Under the pieces are notes generated by a model. That model was given only the letters and a program-made list of their open reading frames with translations, ran no database searches and was not told where the DNA came from. A program made the translations under genes and the position numbers. A stretch of DNA of 64,000 nucleotides, taken from NCBI RefSeq assembly GCF_001956985.1, contig NZ_CP019082.1:4712001-4776000 (forward strand). Direction: 5' to 3'. Each line of letters opens with the position of its first letter. Position 1 is the first letter of the stretch. Shown piece after piece: positions 33,201 to 40,964 of the stretch. This DNA comes from Paludisphaera borealis (GTDB lineage: Bacteria; Planctomycetota; Planctomycetia; Isosphaerales; Isosphaeraceae).

Positions 33201-34421
33201 GAACGGCGGGCGGAGCGTGAGCAATTCGTACAGCGTCGCGCCCAGGCTGTAGACGTCGGTCCGGCCGTCGATGACGCCGGTGCGCCCTTGCTCGGGGCTC
33301 ATGTAGCGCGGGGTGCCCAGCAGGCTGTCGTGATGGGTTAGGCCGGGGTCGGCGAGCCGGCGCGCCAGGCCGAAGTCGGCGACCCAGATCGTCCCGTCGG
33401 CGTCGATCAGCAGGTTCGAAGGCTTGACGTCGCGATGGATGACGCCGTGATGGTGGGCGTGCGCCAGGGCCTCGGCCGCTTGCAGGCCGACCTCGGCCAC
33501 CCATCGGTGGTAGGCCGAGCCGCGCGGCGGATCGAACGAGGGCGCGTCGTCGTCGTCGCGTCGTCGCGGCCCTGGGAGGCTCGACCGGGGGGCCGACGCT
33601 GACAGCAACCCGCCCAGGCTGCGCGAAGTCGCCAGGCCGCCGCTCTTGGTCCACGAGGTCGTCGAGTCGCTCAGCCGCTCTTGGTATTTCTGCGGCAGCG
33701 CCAGCTCGCGGGCGCCATCGGTTGGAATGGGGCGGGAGCGTCCCCAGGCGAGGCTCCCGGAGACCCGGATCCACATCCGGTTCAGTCGCGAGCTGACCTG
33801 CGAGCCGACGTCGCCGGAATCGGAGTTCCGTCCGCCGGCCCCGCCCAGGCCTCGAAGCTGGCGGCGGCGGCGGATCACCCGGTCGAGGCCGCTCCCCTCG
33901 ATCCGTTGCATAGCGTAATAGCAGAGGCCGCCGACCTGGCCGACGTCGAAGACCGGCACGATGTGCGTGTGGTGGAGCGCCGCGGCCGTGCGGGCTTCGT
34001 TGAGGAACCGGCGACGGGCCGATGAGTCGGGCGCCGCGTGGGTCCCCAGAACCTTGAGCGCGACGGGGCGGTCGAGGCCCACGTGGACGGCCTCGTAGAC
34101 GGTCCCCATGCCGCCGCGGCCCAGCTCGCGGACGACGCGGTAGCCGGCGATCCGCCGGCCCGACTCGATGTTCCGGCCCGGTCCCTGACCGTACGACGAG
34201 CCGGAGCCCGAGCCGTGGCCGACCAGGCCGTTGACCAGTTCGAGACCTTCGAGGGCGGCCTGGATGTCTTCCTGGAGGTCGGGGTAGCGGGCGGCGTAGA
34301 TCTCGGGCGCGGGCGCGTCGCCTTGTTCGACCATCGCCAGGTAGTGCTCGATGGCTTCGCCCAGCCGTTCATCGTCGCCGCCTTGAGTGAGATCGGCCGT
34401 CTCGTCAACCCGCTGGCCCAT
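30249..34421 (-). CDS. Serine/threonine protein kinase with WD40 repeats
   Basis: A 1390-residue membrane kinase. The catalytic domain starts YRVVRELGRGGMGTVYEA (glycine loop near 101) with the lysine in VALKVLG, the catalytic loop HRDVKPSN near 327, DFGLARR near 350 and MSPEQG. Between the hinge and the HRD helix there is an insert of roughly 125 residues, rich in Arg/Ser/Gly (about 172-300), probably disordered. A transmembrane helix follows near 494-514 (ITTVSAVASVLVLSIAAYAY), and then WD40-type repeats (for example ATASGGTIQLWNVATGEF, FSPDGRQLAAGTQHGSIHLW) to the end. The gene begins inside the 3' end of its ECF sigma factor gene. Confidence 0.92.
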   Translation of the reverse strand: MGQRVDETADLTQGGDDERLGEAIEHYLAMVEQGDAPAPEIYAARYPDLQEDIQAALEGLELVNGLVGHGSGSGSSYGQGPGRNIESGRRIAGYRVVRELGRGGMGTVYEAVHVGLDRPVALKVLGTHAAPDSSARRRFLNEARTAAALHHTHIVPVFDVGQVGGLCYYAMQRIEGSGLDRVIRRRRQLRGLGGAGGRNSDSGDVGSQVSSRLNRMWIRVSGSLAWGRSRPIPTDGARELALPQKYQERLSDSTTSWTKSGGLATSRSLGGLLSASAPRSSLPGPRRRDDDDAPSFDPPRGSAYHRWVAEVGLQAAEALAHAHHHGVIHRDVKPSNLLIDADGTIWVADFGLARRLADPGLTHHDSLLGTPRYMSPEQGRTGVIDGRTDVYSLGATLYELLTLRPPFDGSSAAELLDQIAGREPVPPRAIDRRIPRDLETIVLKTLAKRPVDRYASAAALGEDLARFLNREPVRARRISPVGRMWRVARRHPGITTVSAVASVLVLSIAAYAYNRVRNERDQARNSRNTAVAEREKTEAAERETRAAMRTMLWRHAALVRHTSEPDRRAKGLDLLKQASALEPEPDLKAQLRDEAAEFLVLRDIERRAKLPTGPIRDLVFDAENARLSVLSTDGEELSLWDVNQERPLEKITLLHGAKPRVGTQAAAPAPPPAAASPSPGPTPTAAEPGSQASSTASRAGPTNRGPGGSRRSWGDQLAPAGAYLAVVPPDGQSALLINGATGATVRELIRPDRRVLSVFGEPTGKRLVTIDVEDDAMPGPGFRAGPFADGPPFGRAGFQIVLWNLEHADSTPTVLDHARPELRPMSFPIPLVALGADGKTVAFAIHGSTTVKMFSADDGRALKPVESQAEVKALAVGAGGRLATASGGTIQLWNVATGEFLSSFSSTQSLVTRLQFNPRGTMLATSGGFGTQVELWDLVARKLAAVLPNLEMVLDFGFSADGKTLVVGGRGVTTSFWKIDEPSARVQISGFDSGPTSLAFRDDGLLAISDGLGETWLWCDSRIPEHETASLRNVTARSDRRADHDPDSDPAAPRGRNRAATLAFDARGDLVAHDARGLKIWPARPKAACEPSRLDLSRLQGENRFWPPPLARSGDGRALALAHGRSVFVWDSEHPGRVVPVVRTDEPAVEPANPWDFPPSSFPRGRGARSSSGPGAPRALTTIPGGGPPSPGAGSGPGGPHSPRFQALQIASAGDRLYLIDETRRVQAWKLQPATSEPIEAERLPWNGALPEQVVSIALRPDGRLLALGDRTGEITLIDTERLAVVGWLRAKVVDPAEPEGWITVLTFSPDGRQLAAGTQHGSIHLWSSAPSSFHYAYQYRLPSQCGHISSLVFDATGRRLAGSGGTEPLAEVWNLETFGSELRRLDLAD

Positions 34422-35070
34422 CGTCGTACCTCAAAGATCCTCCCGGCGGCCCTTCGAGCGATCGTTTCAGTCGCTTGAGACCGCGGGCCCAAATTCCGCG
34501 CACCGATTTCCGGCTCAGCCCCATTCGCTCGCCGATGACCTCGAACGAGAGGTTGTCGGCGTGGTAGAGCCAGAGGACGTCCGCCTCGCCGTCGGGCAAG
34601 GCCGCCAGCGCGTCGGCCAGGAGGACGATCAGCTCGCGGCGGCTGACGATCTCGCTAGGGCTGGTCTGGCTGAGGGCCAGCATGTCCAGGAGCCGGCCGC
34701 CGTAGTCCCCCTGGTTTTCGCCGCCCCCCCCTTCCCACGGGGCGTCGAGCGGCAGCGCGGTCGCGCCCCCGGCTCGTTTGGTCCGGCTGTGGTAGCGTCC
34801 CAGGTCGGCGAGCTTCTGTCCGACCAGTCGCCGCAACCATCCCACCAGGGCCGCTTCGTTCTGCCCGGTGAACTGGGGGAACTGCCGGACCACCTCGACG
34901 AGAGCCTCCTGAACCACGTCGGAAAGCTCCAGCCGCTCGCGCAGCCGGGGCCCCAAACCGGTCCGGACGACCATCCTCAGATAGTTCCGGTACAGCGCGC
35001 ACAACTCGCCCAGCGCCTCGGTCTCGCCGGCGCGCGCCTTCGACAGCAGCTCGATCGGCCCATCGGCCAT
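34405..35070 (-). CDS. ECF-type RNA polymerase sigma factor, partner of the WD40 kinase
   Basis: A 221-residue sigma factor. Region 2 is ALYRNYLRMVVRTGLGPRLR and ELSDVVQEALVEVVRQFPQF; region 4 has LPDGEADVLWLYHADNLSFE followed by the helix VIGERMGLSRKSVRGIWARG. It overlaps the kinase gene by 17 bases, so the pair is coupled; similar ECF/kinase pairs are a planctomycete feature and suggest that phosphorylation controls the sigma factor in place of a classical anti-sigma factor. Starts at ATG 35070. Confidence 0.88.
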   Translation of the reverse strand: MADGPIELLSKARAGETEALGELCALYRNYLRMVVRTGLGPRLRERLELSDVVQEALVEVVRQFPQFTGQNEAALVGWLRRLVGQKLADLGRYHSRTKRAGGATALPLDAPWEGGGGENQGDYGGRLLDMLALSQTSPSEIVSRRELIVLLADALAALPDGEADVLWLYHADNLSFEVIGERMGLSRKSVRGIWARGLKRLKRSLEGPPGGSLRYDDGPAG

Positions 35071-35263
35071 CCGTATCGCCTCTACCTAATACATATAGGC
35101 GTCGGCCCCTCGTGGTTGGGGCCGTCTCGCCCGCCGAAAATCTCAAGGTTCGCCCCCGCCGCAACGCGCGCGGGCGACGAATTCATCATGGAGCCGAACT
35201 GCCCAAACGGCAAGCGGGGCGTCGAGAATCCGGTTCGCCCTCGCGCGGGCCGCGAGGTCCATG

Positions 35264-35295
35264 AAAAAACCCCTCGACGCAGGGCGGCGAGGGGT
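35264..35295 (-). terminator. Terminator of the second PEP-CTERM gene
   Basis: ACCCCTCG at 35269-35276 pairs with CGAGGGGT at 35288-35295. On the minus strand a run of six T (35269-35264) follows. It lies about 70 bases after the stop of the minus-strand gene at 35368. Confidence 0.7.
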
Positions 35296-35367
35296 CGGGC
35301 GAGAGAGTCGTGTGGGGTCGATCGCGGCGTGGCGAGGAGCGAGGCCGGCTCGGCTCAGTTCAGGTCA

Positions 35368-36018
35368 TCAGACCTGGGCGCGGGAGCGGCGGCCCGAGAC
35401 GCGGCGCCGCAGGGCGAGGCCGCCGAGGGTCGTCAGGACCAGGGCGATCGTGCTCGGTTCGGGCACGGCCGGGGGCAGCGTCGAGGTGAGAAGGGCTTCG
35501 GCCGTGGTCACGCCGCCGTTCGACTGCGAGGGGACCAGCAGCTTGGCGTTGTCCGGGAAGGTGAAGGTGATCTTCTGGTCGCCCAGGTCGAGGGTCTGGG
35601 TCGGCTTGTCGAAGGTCGCCGTCACCGTCGAGTGGTACGGGCTGTCGACCACGCCGTTCAGAACGCCGGTGAAAACCATCGAGACGTTCGTCAGCGGGGT
35701 GCCGTTGAGGTCCTGCGGCAGGAAGGTGATCGAGAACGGGGTGTTGGTGTACGTGGTGGCCGAACCGGCCGCCGGCGGGGCGACGACGAACGTGCCGAGG
35801 CCGGTGTTGACCGTGCCCGAGCTGAGGTCCACGCCGGCCGCGGTGGCGGGCGTGAAGCTGATCACGTTCGGGCCGCTGATGCCGTGACTCAGGTCGACGG
35901 CCGTCGCGGTCTGGTACTTGAGGATCGCTGCGGCATCGGCGCCCGTCGCGGTGCAGGCGGCCAATCCCAGGGCGATGACCGCGGATCGCAGTCCGTTCAA
36001 CCCTTTAGTCATGCTCAT
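35368..36018 (-). CDS. PEP-CTERM sorting-domain protein
   Basis: A 216-residue exported protein; ATG 36018 is preceded by AGGAGG five bases away. Signal peptide AVIALGLAACTATGADA; the mature part is a beta-type domain (NTPFSITFLPQDLNGTPL, STVTATFDKPTQTLDLGD). The C-terminus carries VPEPSTIALVLTTLGGLAL then RRR, the PEP-CTERM anchor. It shares only its sorting signal with the protein at 29278. Function unknown. Confidence 0.88.
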   Translation of the reverse strand: MSMTKGLNGLRSAVIALGLAACTATGADAAAILKYQTATAVDLSHGISGPNVISFTPATAAGVDLSSGTVNTGLGTFVVAPPAAGSATTYTNTPFSITFLPQDLNGTPLTNVSMVFTGVLNGVVDSPYHSTVTATFDKPTQTLDLGDQKITFTFPDNAKLLVPSQSNGGVTTAEALLTSTLPPAVPEPSTIALVLTTLGGLALRRRVSGRRSRAQV

Positions 36019-36510
36019 CTCTTCCTCCTGAACAGATTAGGATTGTCACGACGCAATCCTGATTTCACGGTGTCTTCATCCGAATCACGCCGCGGCGGCT
36101 TCACTCGATCCGACGGAATCCTTCTCGTCGGCGAGCGGGACGAACGGCGCGAGACACGAGAATCACAACCCGGGGCAGTTTTCCGTGACGGATCTCTGCG
36201 AGACCCGAGATGAGCGAGAAGCCCGGCGCAGCGGCGAAGGGAAAAGCAGGTGAGAAAGGAGTACTCTCGCATCCATGCCCGCCCCCTCGAAACTCCACCA
36301 TGAGTCTCGTCGTCTAGGAGTCCGAGATGTGAACCAACGGCGGGAGAATACTCCTGACCGCCGAAACTGTAAACCTGAGTTTTGCCCGCTCTGAAGTTTT
36401 TTCATGGATTTCCCCGGCCGCTCTGCCGATCGCGCCAGCGAGCCGACGCCATGCGTCCTCGGGGCGGCTCACACATGCCGCCCAGACTCCAAGGCGGAAC
36501 GACGCCCCCG
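36019..36510. other. Intergenic region between the PEP-CTERM gene and priA
   Basis: These 492 bases lie upstream of the PEP-CTERM gene and downstream of priA, both on the minus strand. Sequence around 36037-36075 and 36385-36405 is AT-rich and may hold the PEP-CTERM promoter. No gene, repeat copy or clear terminator was seen. Confidence 0.4.
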
Positions 36511-38862
36511 CTACAGCATGCTGATCGGGTCGACGTCGACGGCCAGGTCGACCTTGTTCGGCGGCGGGTGGAGGGGGAGGTCGCGGAGCATCGTCCGCAA
36601 CGGGGCGGCCGAGGCGCATCGGATCTGGAGATGGAACCGGAACTCCTCGCGGATCTTGAGGATCGGCGTGGGGGACGGCCCCCAGAAGCGGACGCCGGGG
36701 GGGGCCTTGGCCCGGAGCGTCTTCGCCAGCTCGTTCAGGTATTTCTCGACCCGGGCCTCGTCCTTGCCGCGCGCGACGAGGCGGACGATCCGACCGTACG
36801 GCGAGGCCAGCGGGGCCTCGCGAGTCGGCAGTTCGTAGCGGACGAAGCCTTCGTAGTCGTGGCGAGCGGCGTTGGCGATCGCCGGATGCTCGGGGCAGAA
36901 GCTCTGGACCAGCACCCGACCGGGACGGTTGCCGCGACCGGTCCGGCCGGCGACCTGGGCGACGAGCTGGAACGTCCGCTCGGCGGCGCGGAAGTCGGGC
37001 AGGTGCAGGGCGACGTCGGCGTCGACCACGCCGACCAGCGTCACGTTGGGGAAGTCGAGCCCCTTGGCGATCATCTGAGTGCCCAGCAGAATCTTCACGT
37101 CACCCGACTTGAAGGCCGCCAGCGTCACCTCGTGGCTGCCGTGCCGGCGCATCGTGTCGGAGTCCATCCGCCTCGACTCATGGAACGGGAACTCCATCCG
37201 GATCTCGCGCTCGAGCCGCTCGGTGCCGATCCCGCCGTAGTGGAGCACCGGCGCTTGGCACGACGGGCAGGCCGGCGGGCACGCACGCTCGGCGTCGCAC
37301 GTGTGGCAGATCAGCATGTGCCGGTTTTTGTGGTACGTGGCGGCCACGTCGCAGTGCCGGCACTTGACCACCTGGCCGCACTTGGGGCAGATGACGAACG
37401 TGTTGTAGCCCCGGCGGTTGAGCAGCAGGATCACCTGGCCGTCGTCGTCGAGCGCCTGGTGCATGGCGAGGCGGAGCGTCTCGCTCAGACCGCCGGTGAG
37501 GTGCTTCTCGTTCCGCAGGTCGATGATCTCGACGGCCGGCATCGGCCGGCCCTCGACCCGGCTGGGCATCGAGATCCGCGCGTAACGCCCCAGCTCGGCG
37601 TTCCGCCAGGTCTCCAGCGACGGCGTCGCCGAGCCCAGGAGCACCGGCGTGTTTTCGAGCTGAGCGCGCTTCACGGCGACGTCGCGCGCGTGGTAGCGGG
37701 GGACGGTCTCTTGTTTAAACGTGCTTTCATGTTCCTCGTCGACGACGATCAGCCCCAGCCGCCTCGTGGGGGCGAAGATGGCCGACCGGGCGCCGACGAC
37801 GACGTCGATTTCACCCTGGGCGATGCTCTGCCAGTGGCGGTGCCGCTCGACGTCGCTGAGATGGCTGTGGAGCACGGCCACGCGGCGGAACCGGCGGCGG
37901 AACCGGCGGATCGTCTGCGGCGTCAGGCTGATCTCGGGGACCAGGACGATCGCCTCGCGGCCCCGCGCCACGGTCCGCTCGATGGCCGTCAGGTAGACCT
38001 CGGTCTTGCCGCTGCCGGTCACGCCGAAGATCACGAACGGCGCGAAGGCGTCGCCGTCGAGCGCGGGCGTGAGCGCCGCCATCGCCGCCGCCTGCTCGGG
38101 CGTCATGGCCGGCGGCGGCTTGGGCGCGGCGGTCGGCTCGCCGGCCGCGGGCTCGTCGTTCCGGGAGGCGGCGAGCGACAGCCGGCGCTTGACCGTGTGG
38201 ATCAGGCCGTCGTCGCGAAGCGTCTTGATCACTCCGGCGCCGCACTTGGCGCGCCGGCAGACGTCGGAAACGGTCAGCAGCTCGTCCGACCGGCACAGGG
38301 CCTCGATCGCGGCGGTCTGCTTGGCGGTGAGCGTCTTCTGGAGCGTCTCGTCATCGAACGCCTGGCGGGCCTCGGGGCGGACCACCAGAAACGTCCCCAC
38401 CCGCGTCCCCGCCTGGTTTCGCACCCCGGCCGGCACCACGGCGTCGAGCGCCTGGCCCCAGGAGCACATATAATAGCCGGCCATCCACCGCGTCAGTTCG
38501 AGCATCCGGGCGTCGATCAGCGGAACGGCGTCGAGGATCTCGACGACGTCCTTGATCTTCGACGGCGGCAGATCCTCGGGGGGCAGCAGGTCGACCGAGA
38601 CGCAGTACCCCGTAACCACGCCGTTGCGTCCCAGGGGGACCCGCACCCGCTGGCCGAGCTGGATGCTCGCGACCAGACGCTGAGGGGCGCGGTAGGTCAG
38701 CACCGCGTCGAGCGCGCGGTCGACGACTACCCCGACGAACAAGCCTCCCCGCTCGGCCTGGGCCTCGTCCTCGCCCTCGAACCACGAAGCCTGGCGGCCC
38801 AGGCGGGGCTGAGGACGTGGTTGGTCGCTCTCTTGATCTTGATCACGATTGACAACGCTCAT
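36511..38862 (-). CDS. priA: Primosomal protein N' (replication restart helicase PriA)
   Basis: A 783-residue 3'-5' helicase that reloads the replisome at stalled forks. The N-terminal DNA-binding region includes GVVVDRALDAVLTYRAP. The helicase core has Walker A GVTGSGKTEVYL near 279, the DEEHEST box, SATPSLETW, and the Cys-rich zinc region with pairs CPKC, CRHC, CHTC and CPSC near 490-535. GTQMIAKGLDFPNVTLVGV and QVAGRTGRGNRPG are the C-terminal helicase motifs. Length and order agree with the family. Confidence 0.95.
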   Translation of the reverse strand: MSVVNRDQDQESDQPRPQPRLGRQASWFEGEDEAQAERGGLFVGVVVDRALDAVLTYRAPQRLVASIQLGQRVRVPLGRNGVVTGYCVSVDLLPPEDLPPSKIKDVVEILDAVPLIDARMLELTRWMAGYYMCSWGQALDAVVPAGVRNQAGTRVGTFLVVRPEARQAFDDETLQKTLTAKQTAAIEALCRSDELLTVSDVCRRAKCGAGVIKTLRDDGLIHTVKRRLSLAASRNDEPAAGEPTAAPKPPPAMTPEQAAAMAALTPALDGDAFAPFVIFGVTGSGKTEVYLTAIERTVARGREAIVLVPEISLTPQTIRRFRRRFRRVAVLHSHLSDVERHRHWQSIAQGEIDVVVGARSAIFAPTRRLGLIVVDEEHESTFKQETVPRYHARDVAVKRAQLENTPVLLGSATPSLETWRNAELGRYARISMPSRVEGRPMPAVEIIDLRNEKHLTGGLSETLRLAMHQALDDDGQVILLLNRRGYNTFVICPKCGQVVKCRHCDVAATYHKNRHMLICHTCDAERACPPACPSCQAPVLHYGGIGTERLEREIRMEFPFHESRRMDSDTMRRHGSHEVTLAAFKSGDVKILLGTQMIAKGLDFPNVTLVGVVDADVALHLPDFRAAERTFQLVAQVAGRTGRGNRPGRVLVQSFCPEHPAIANAARHDYEGFVRYELPTREAPLASPYGRIVRLVARGKDEARVEKYLNELAKTLRAKAPPGVRFWGPSPTPILKIREEFRFHLQIRCASAAPLRTMLRDLPLHPPPNKVDLAVDVDPISML

Positions 38863-39002
38863 CGCTCGGGCCTATCGTCGAATTTCGTCGCGCCGACCAC
38901 CAACGACCGGCCAGCGATCGAGTATACCGCAATCGGTCGGATTTCTGCACGTATGTCCACGGCGGCCTCGGGGCTGACGATCGGGAAAGGGTTGACTCGT
39001 CC

Positions 39003-39604
39003 ATGCGACTAGGGCTTTTCGGCGGCACGTTCGACCCGATCCATCTCGGGCACCTGATTCTCGCGGAGCAATGCCGGGAGGCGTGCGGCCTGGAGCGAGT
39101 CTGGTTCGTCGTCGCCGGCGAGCCGCCGCACAAGCGAGGACCGGCGCGGACGCCGGTCGCGCATCGGCTCGAAATGGCCCGACTCGCGGTCGCGGGCCAC
39201 TCCGCGTTCGAGGTCTCCGACATCGAGGCCGTCCGCCCCGGTCCCCACTACAGCGTCGAAACCCTGGCTGAAGTCCAGCGGCTGCGGCCGGCCGACGACC
39301 TGTTCTTCCTCATCGGCGCCGACAGCCTCGTCGACCTGCCGACCTGGCGCGAGCCCGACCGGATCACCCAGCTCGCGACCATCGTGGTCGTCAACCGCCC
39401 CGGCGTCGAGGAACTCGGCGACCGCCCCCTCCCCGAGTTCGGCCCCGATTCCAAACCCCTCCAGCACGTCACCATTCCCCCATCGGCATCGCCTCCCACG
39501 ACCTGCGCGGCCGTCTCGCCGAAGGCCGGAGCGTCCGCTATATGGTCCCCCGCGCGGTTCAAGCCTATATTGACGCGCATCAACTCTATAGGGCAGTATT
39601 TTGA
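39003..39604 (+). CDS. nadD: Nicotinate-nucleotide adenylyltransferase, frameshifted near the C-terminus
   Basis: NadD makes deamido-NAD from nicotinate mononucleotide and ATP. The N-terminus GLFGGTFDPIHLGHLILAEQ has the GTFDPIHxGH nucleotidyltransferase signature, and FFLIGADSLVDLPTW is typical. After THE C-run at 39477-39481 the frame used from the start departs from the family and runs on to 39647. Moving back one base there restores IGIASHDLRGRLAEGRSVRY followed by MVPRAVQAYIDAH, the normal C-terminal end with its IR-type motif, to a TGA at 39602-39604. So one C is missing, or a -1 slip occurs. It could be an assembly error, a recent mutation or real slippage. Confidence 0.85.
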
Positions 39605-39887
39605 ACGTCGGATGTTTGTTCTTTGGAACATTTTGTTGATTGTTTGAGTCCATGCGACGATTGCTATTGGTTTGGATCGCCGAGTCCCTAAGATGAAGAG
39701 CTGTTAACATGGTTGCGGCGGCTCGAGGGGATTCGACGATCGCGATGGCAGCGATTCTGCGTGTCCGCCGAACAGGAATGTTCGTCTCAGGGTTGCCGTA
39801 AGAAGATGACGCTCGAAGCCGAGGAAAGTCGTCTGACTCCAAGGGAATGGGGGTCGCGACGGCTGAGGCGTTGATCGGAGGCCGCCG

Positions 39888-40790
39888 ATGAGTGCTTTCC
39901 AGCCCGAAACGGAGAGCGGTTCGCGGACTTGCGTGGTCGTCTCGTACTGGGCCGGGCTCCCCGTCGATTCCCTGTACAAGCTCTTGTATCGCATGCGGAA
40001 GGTCGAATCCGGCTGTCCCTTCGATTTGCTCATCGTCTGCAACGGCGGGGATCAGCGCCCGCTGACTCTCCCCCGGCGGTTTGACGCTCTCAAGCCCCGC
40101 ATCCTGAATCGCGAGAACACCAACTACAACCTGGGAGCCTGGGATCACGGTTGGCGGAATGCGCCTGGATACGACTATTATCTGTTCATCCAGGACGACT
40201 GCCTTATCAAGGAGCCCGACTGGGTTTACGGCTTTGAAAGGCGGATGGATCTCGACCCGGGGTTAGGCCTCCTCGGCGAAATCGAGAGAAGCTCCGGGAT
40301 GACGTGGGACTACGTCGGCCGGATGACGACGAAGCCGTGCGCGCACGTCGGCGACGAATGGCTGGACATCAATCAGTATATTTTGGCGAAGTTCAGGAGT
40401 CATGGGATTCCCCGAGGGGAGCTTGCCAATCACATTCCCTCGATCATCTTGTTCACCAGTCGCAACGTCCTGGAAGAGGTTGGGGGGTTTCGCTACTTCG
40501 GGCCGTCCAAGGAGGACGCCATCGCGGCTGAAGTCGCCTTCTCGCGCGAGATCGAGGCGCTCGGCCACCGGATCTCCAAGGTCTCCGACATCCCCTTCCA
40601 TCTCATCGGACACGCCGAATGGAGACCCAACGGGGCGGTGTTCGGCCGGGGGCCCGCCTGGCGGATCGCGCTGCGGGAGGCGTACTGGAAGTTCAAGGGG
40701 GAGTTGAAGCTTCTTCTCGGAATGCGACGGAAGTCCCGCAGGCTCATGCGCTGCAGCCCCGCCCCTCAGGCCGACGAGCTTCCGTGTTGA
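39888..40790 (+). CDS. Glycosyltransferase-like protein (GT-A type)
   Basis: A 300-residue protein starting at ATG 39888 with GGAGG upstream. CVVVSYWAGLPVDSLYKLL at the start, LLIVCNGGD, NRENTNYNLGAWDHGW and DYYLFIQDDCLIKEPDW (Asp-Asp at 103-104) follow the layout of a GT-A nucleotide-sugar transferase with a DxD-like site. No transmembrane segment is seen. The preceding 280 bases are AT-richer than the rest of the window, suggesting an insertion boundary. Donor and acceptor are unknown. Confidence 0.7.
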   Translation: MSAFQPETESGSRTCVVVSYWAGLPVDSLYKLLYRMRKVESGCPFDLLIVCNGGDQRPLTLPRRFDALKPRILNRENTNYNLGAWDHGWRNAPGYDYYLFIQDDCLIKEPDWVYGFERRMDLDPGLGLLGEIERSSGMTWDYVGRMTTKPCAHVGDEWLDINQYILAKFRSHGIPRGELANHIPSIILFTSRNVLEEVGGFRYFGPSKEDAIAAEVAFSREIEALGHRISKVSDIPFHLIGHAEWRPNGAVFGRGPAWRIALREAYWKFKGELKLLLGMRRKSRRLMRCSPAPQADELPC

Positions 40791-40964
40791 GCCGATCGTC
40801 CCCGCCGTCGGCTCGATTTCGGAACCCGGTGAGCCGTCCCGTAGCGAACGCCCGGCCGCTCTCTTAGAATGTTCAACATTCGTGCGGCCTGGTCGGGGGG
40901 CGGCGCCGTCGCCGTCCGCTCGCGGGCTGGTTGTTGCCGCGTTGTTGCCGGGGAGACTCGTCCG

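Noticed and set aside
36382-39012. An 876-codon open frame antisense to priA
   Set aside because: Its sequence is Arg/Gly/Pro/Leu-rich with no domain. Long antisense frames are expected in GC-rich genes with strong third-position bias, and priA on the other strand is certain.
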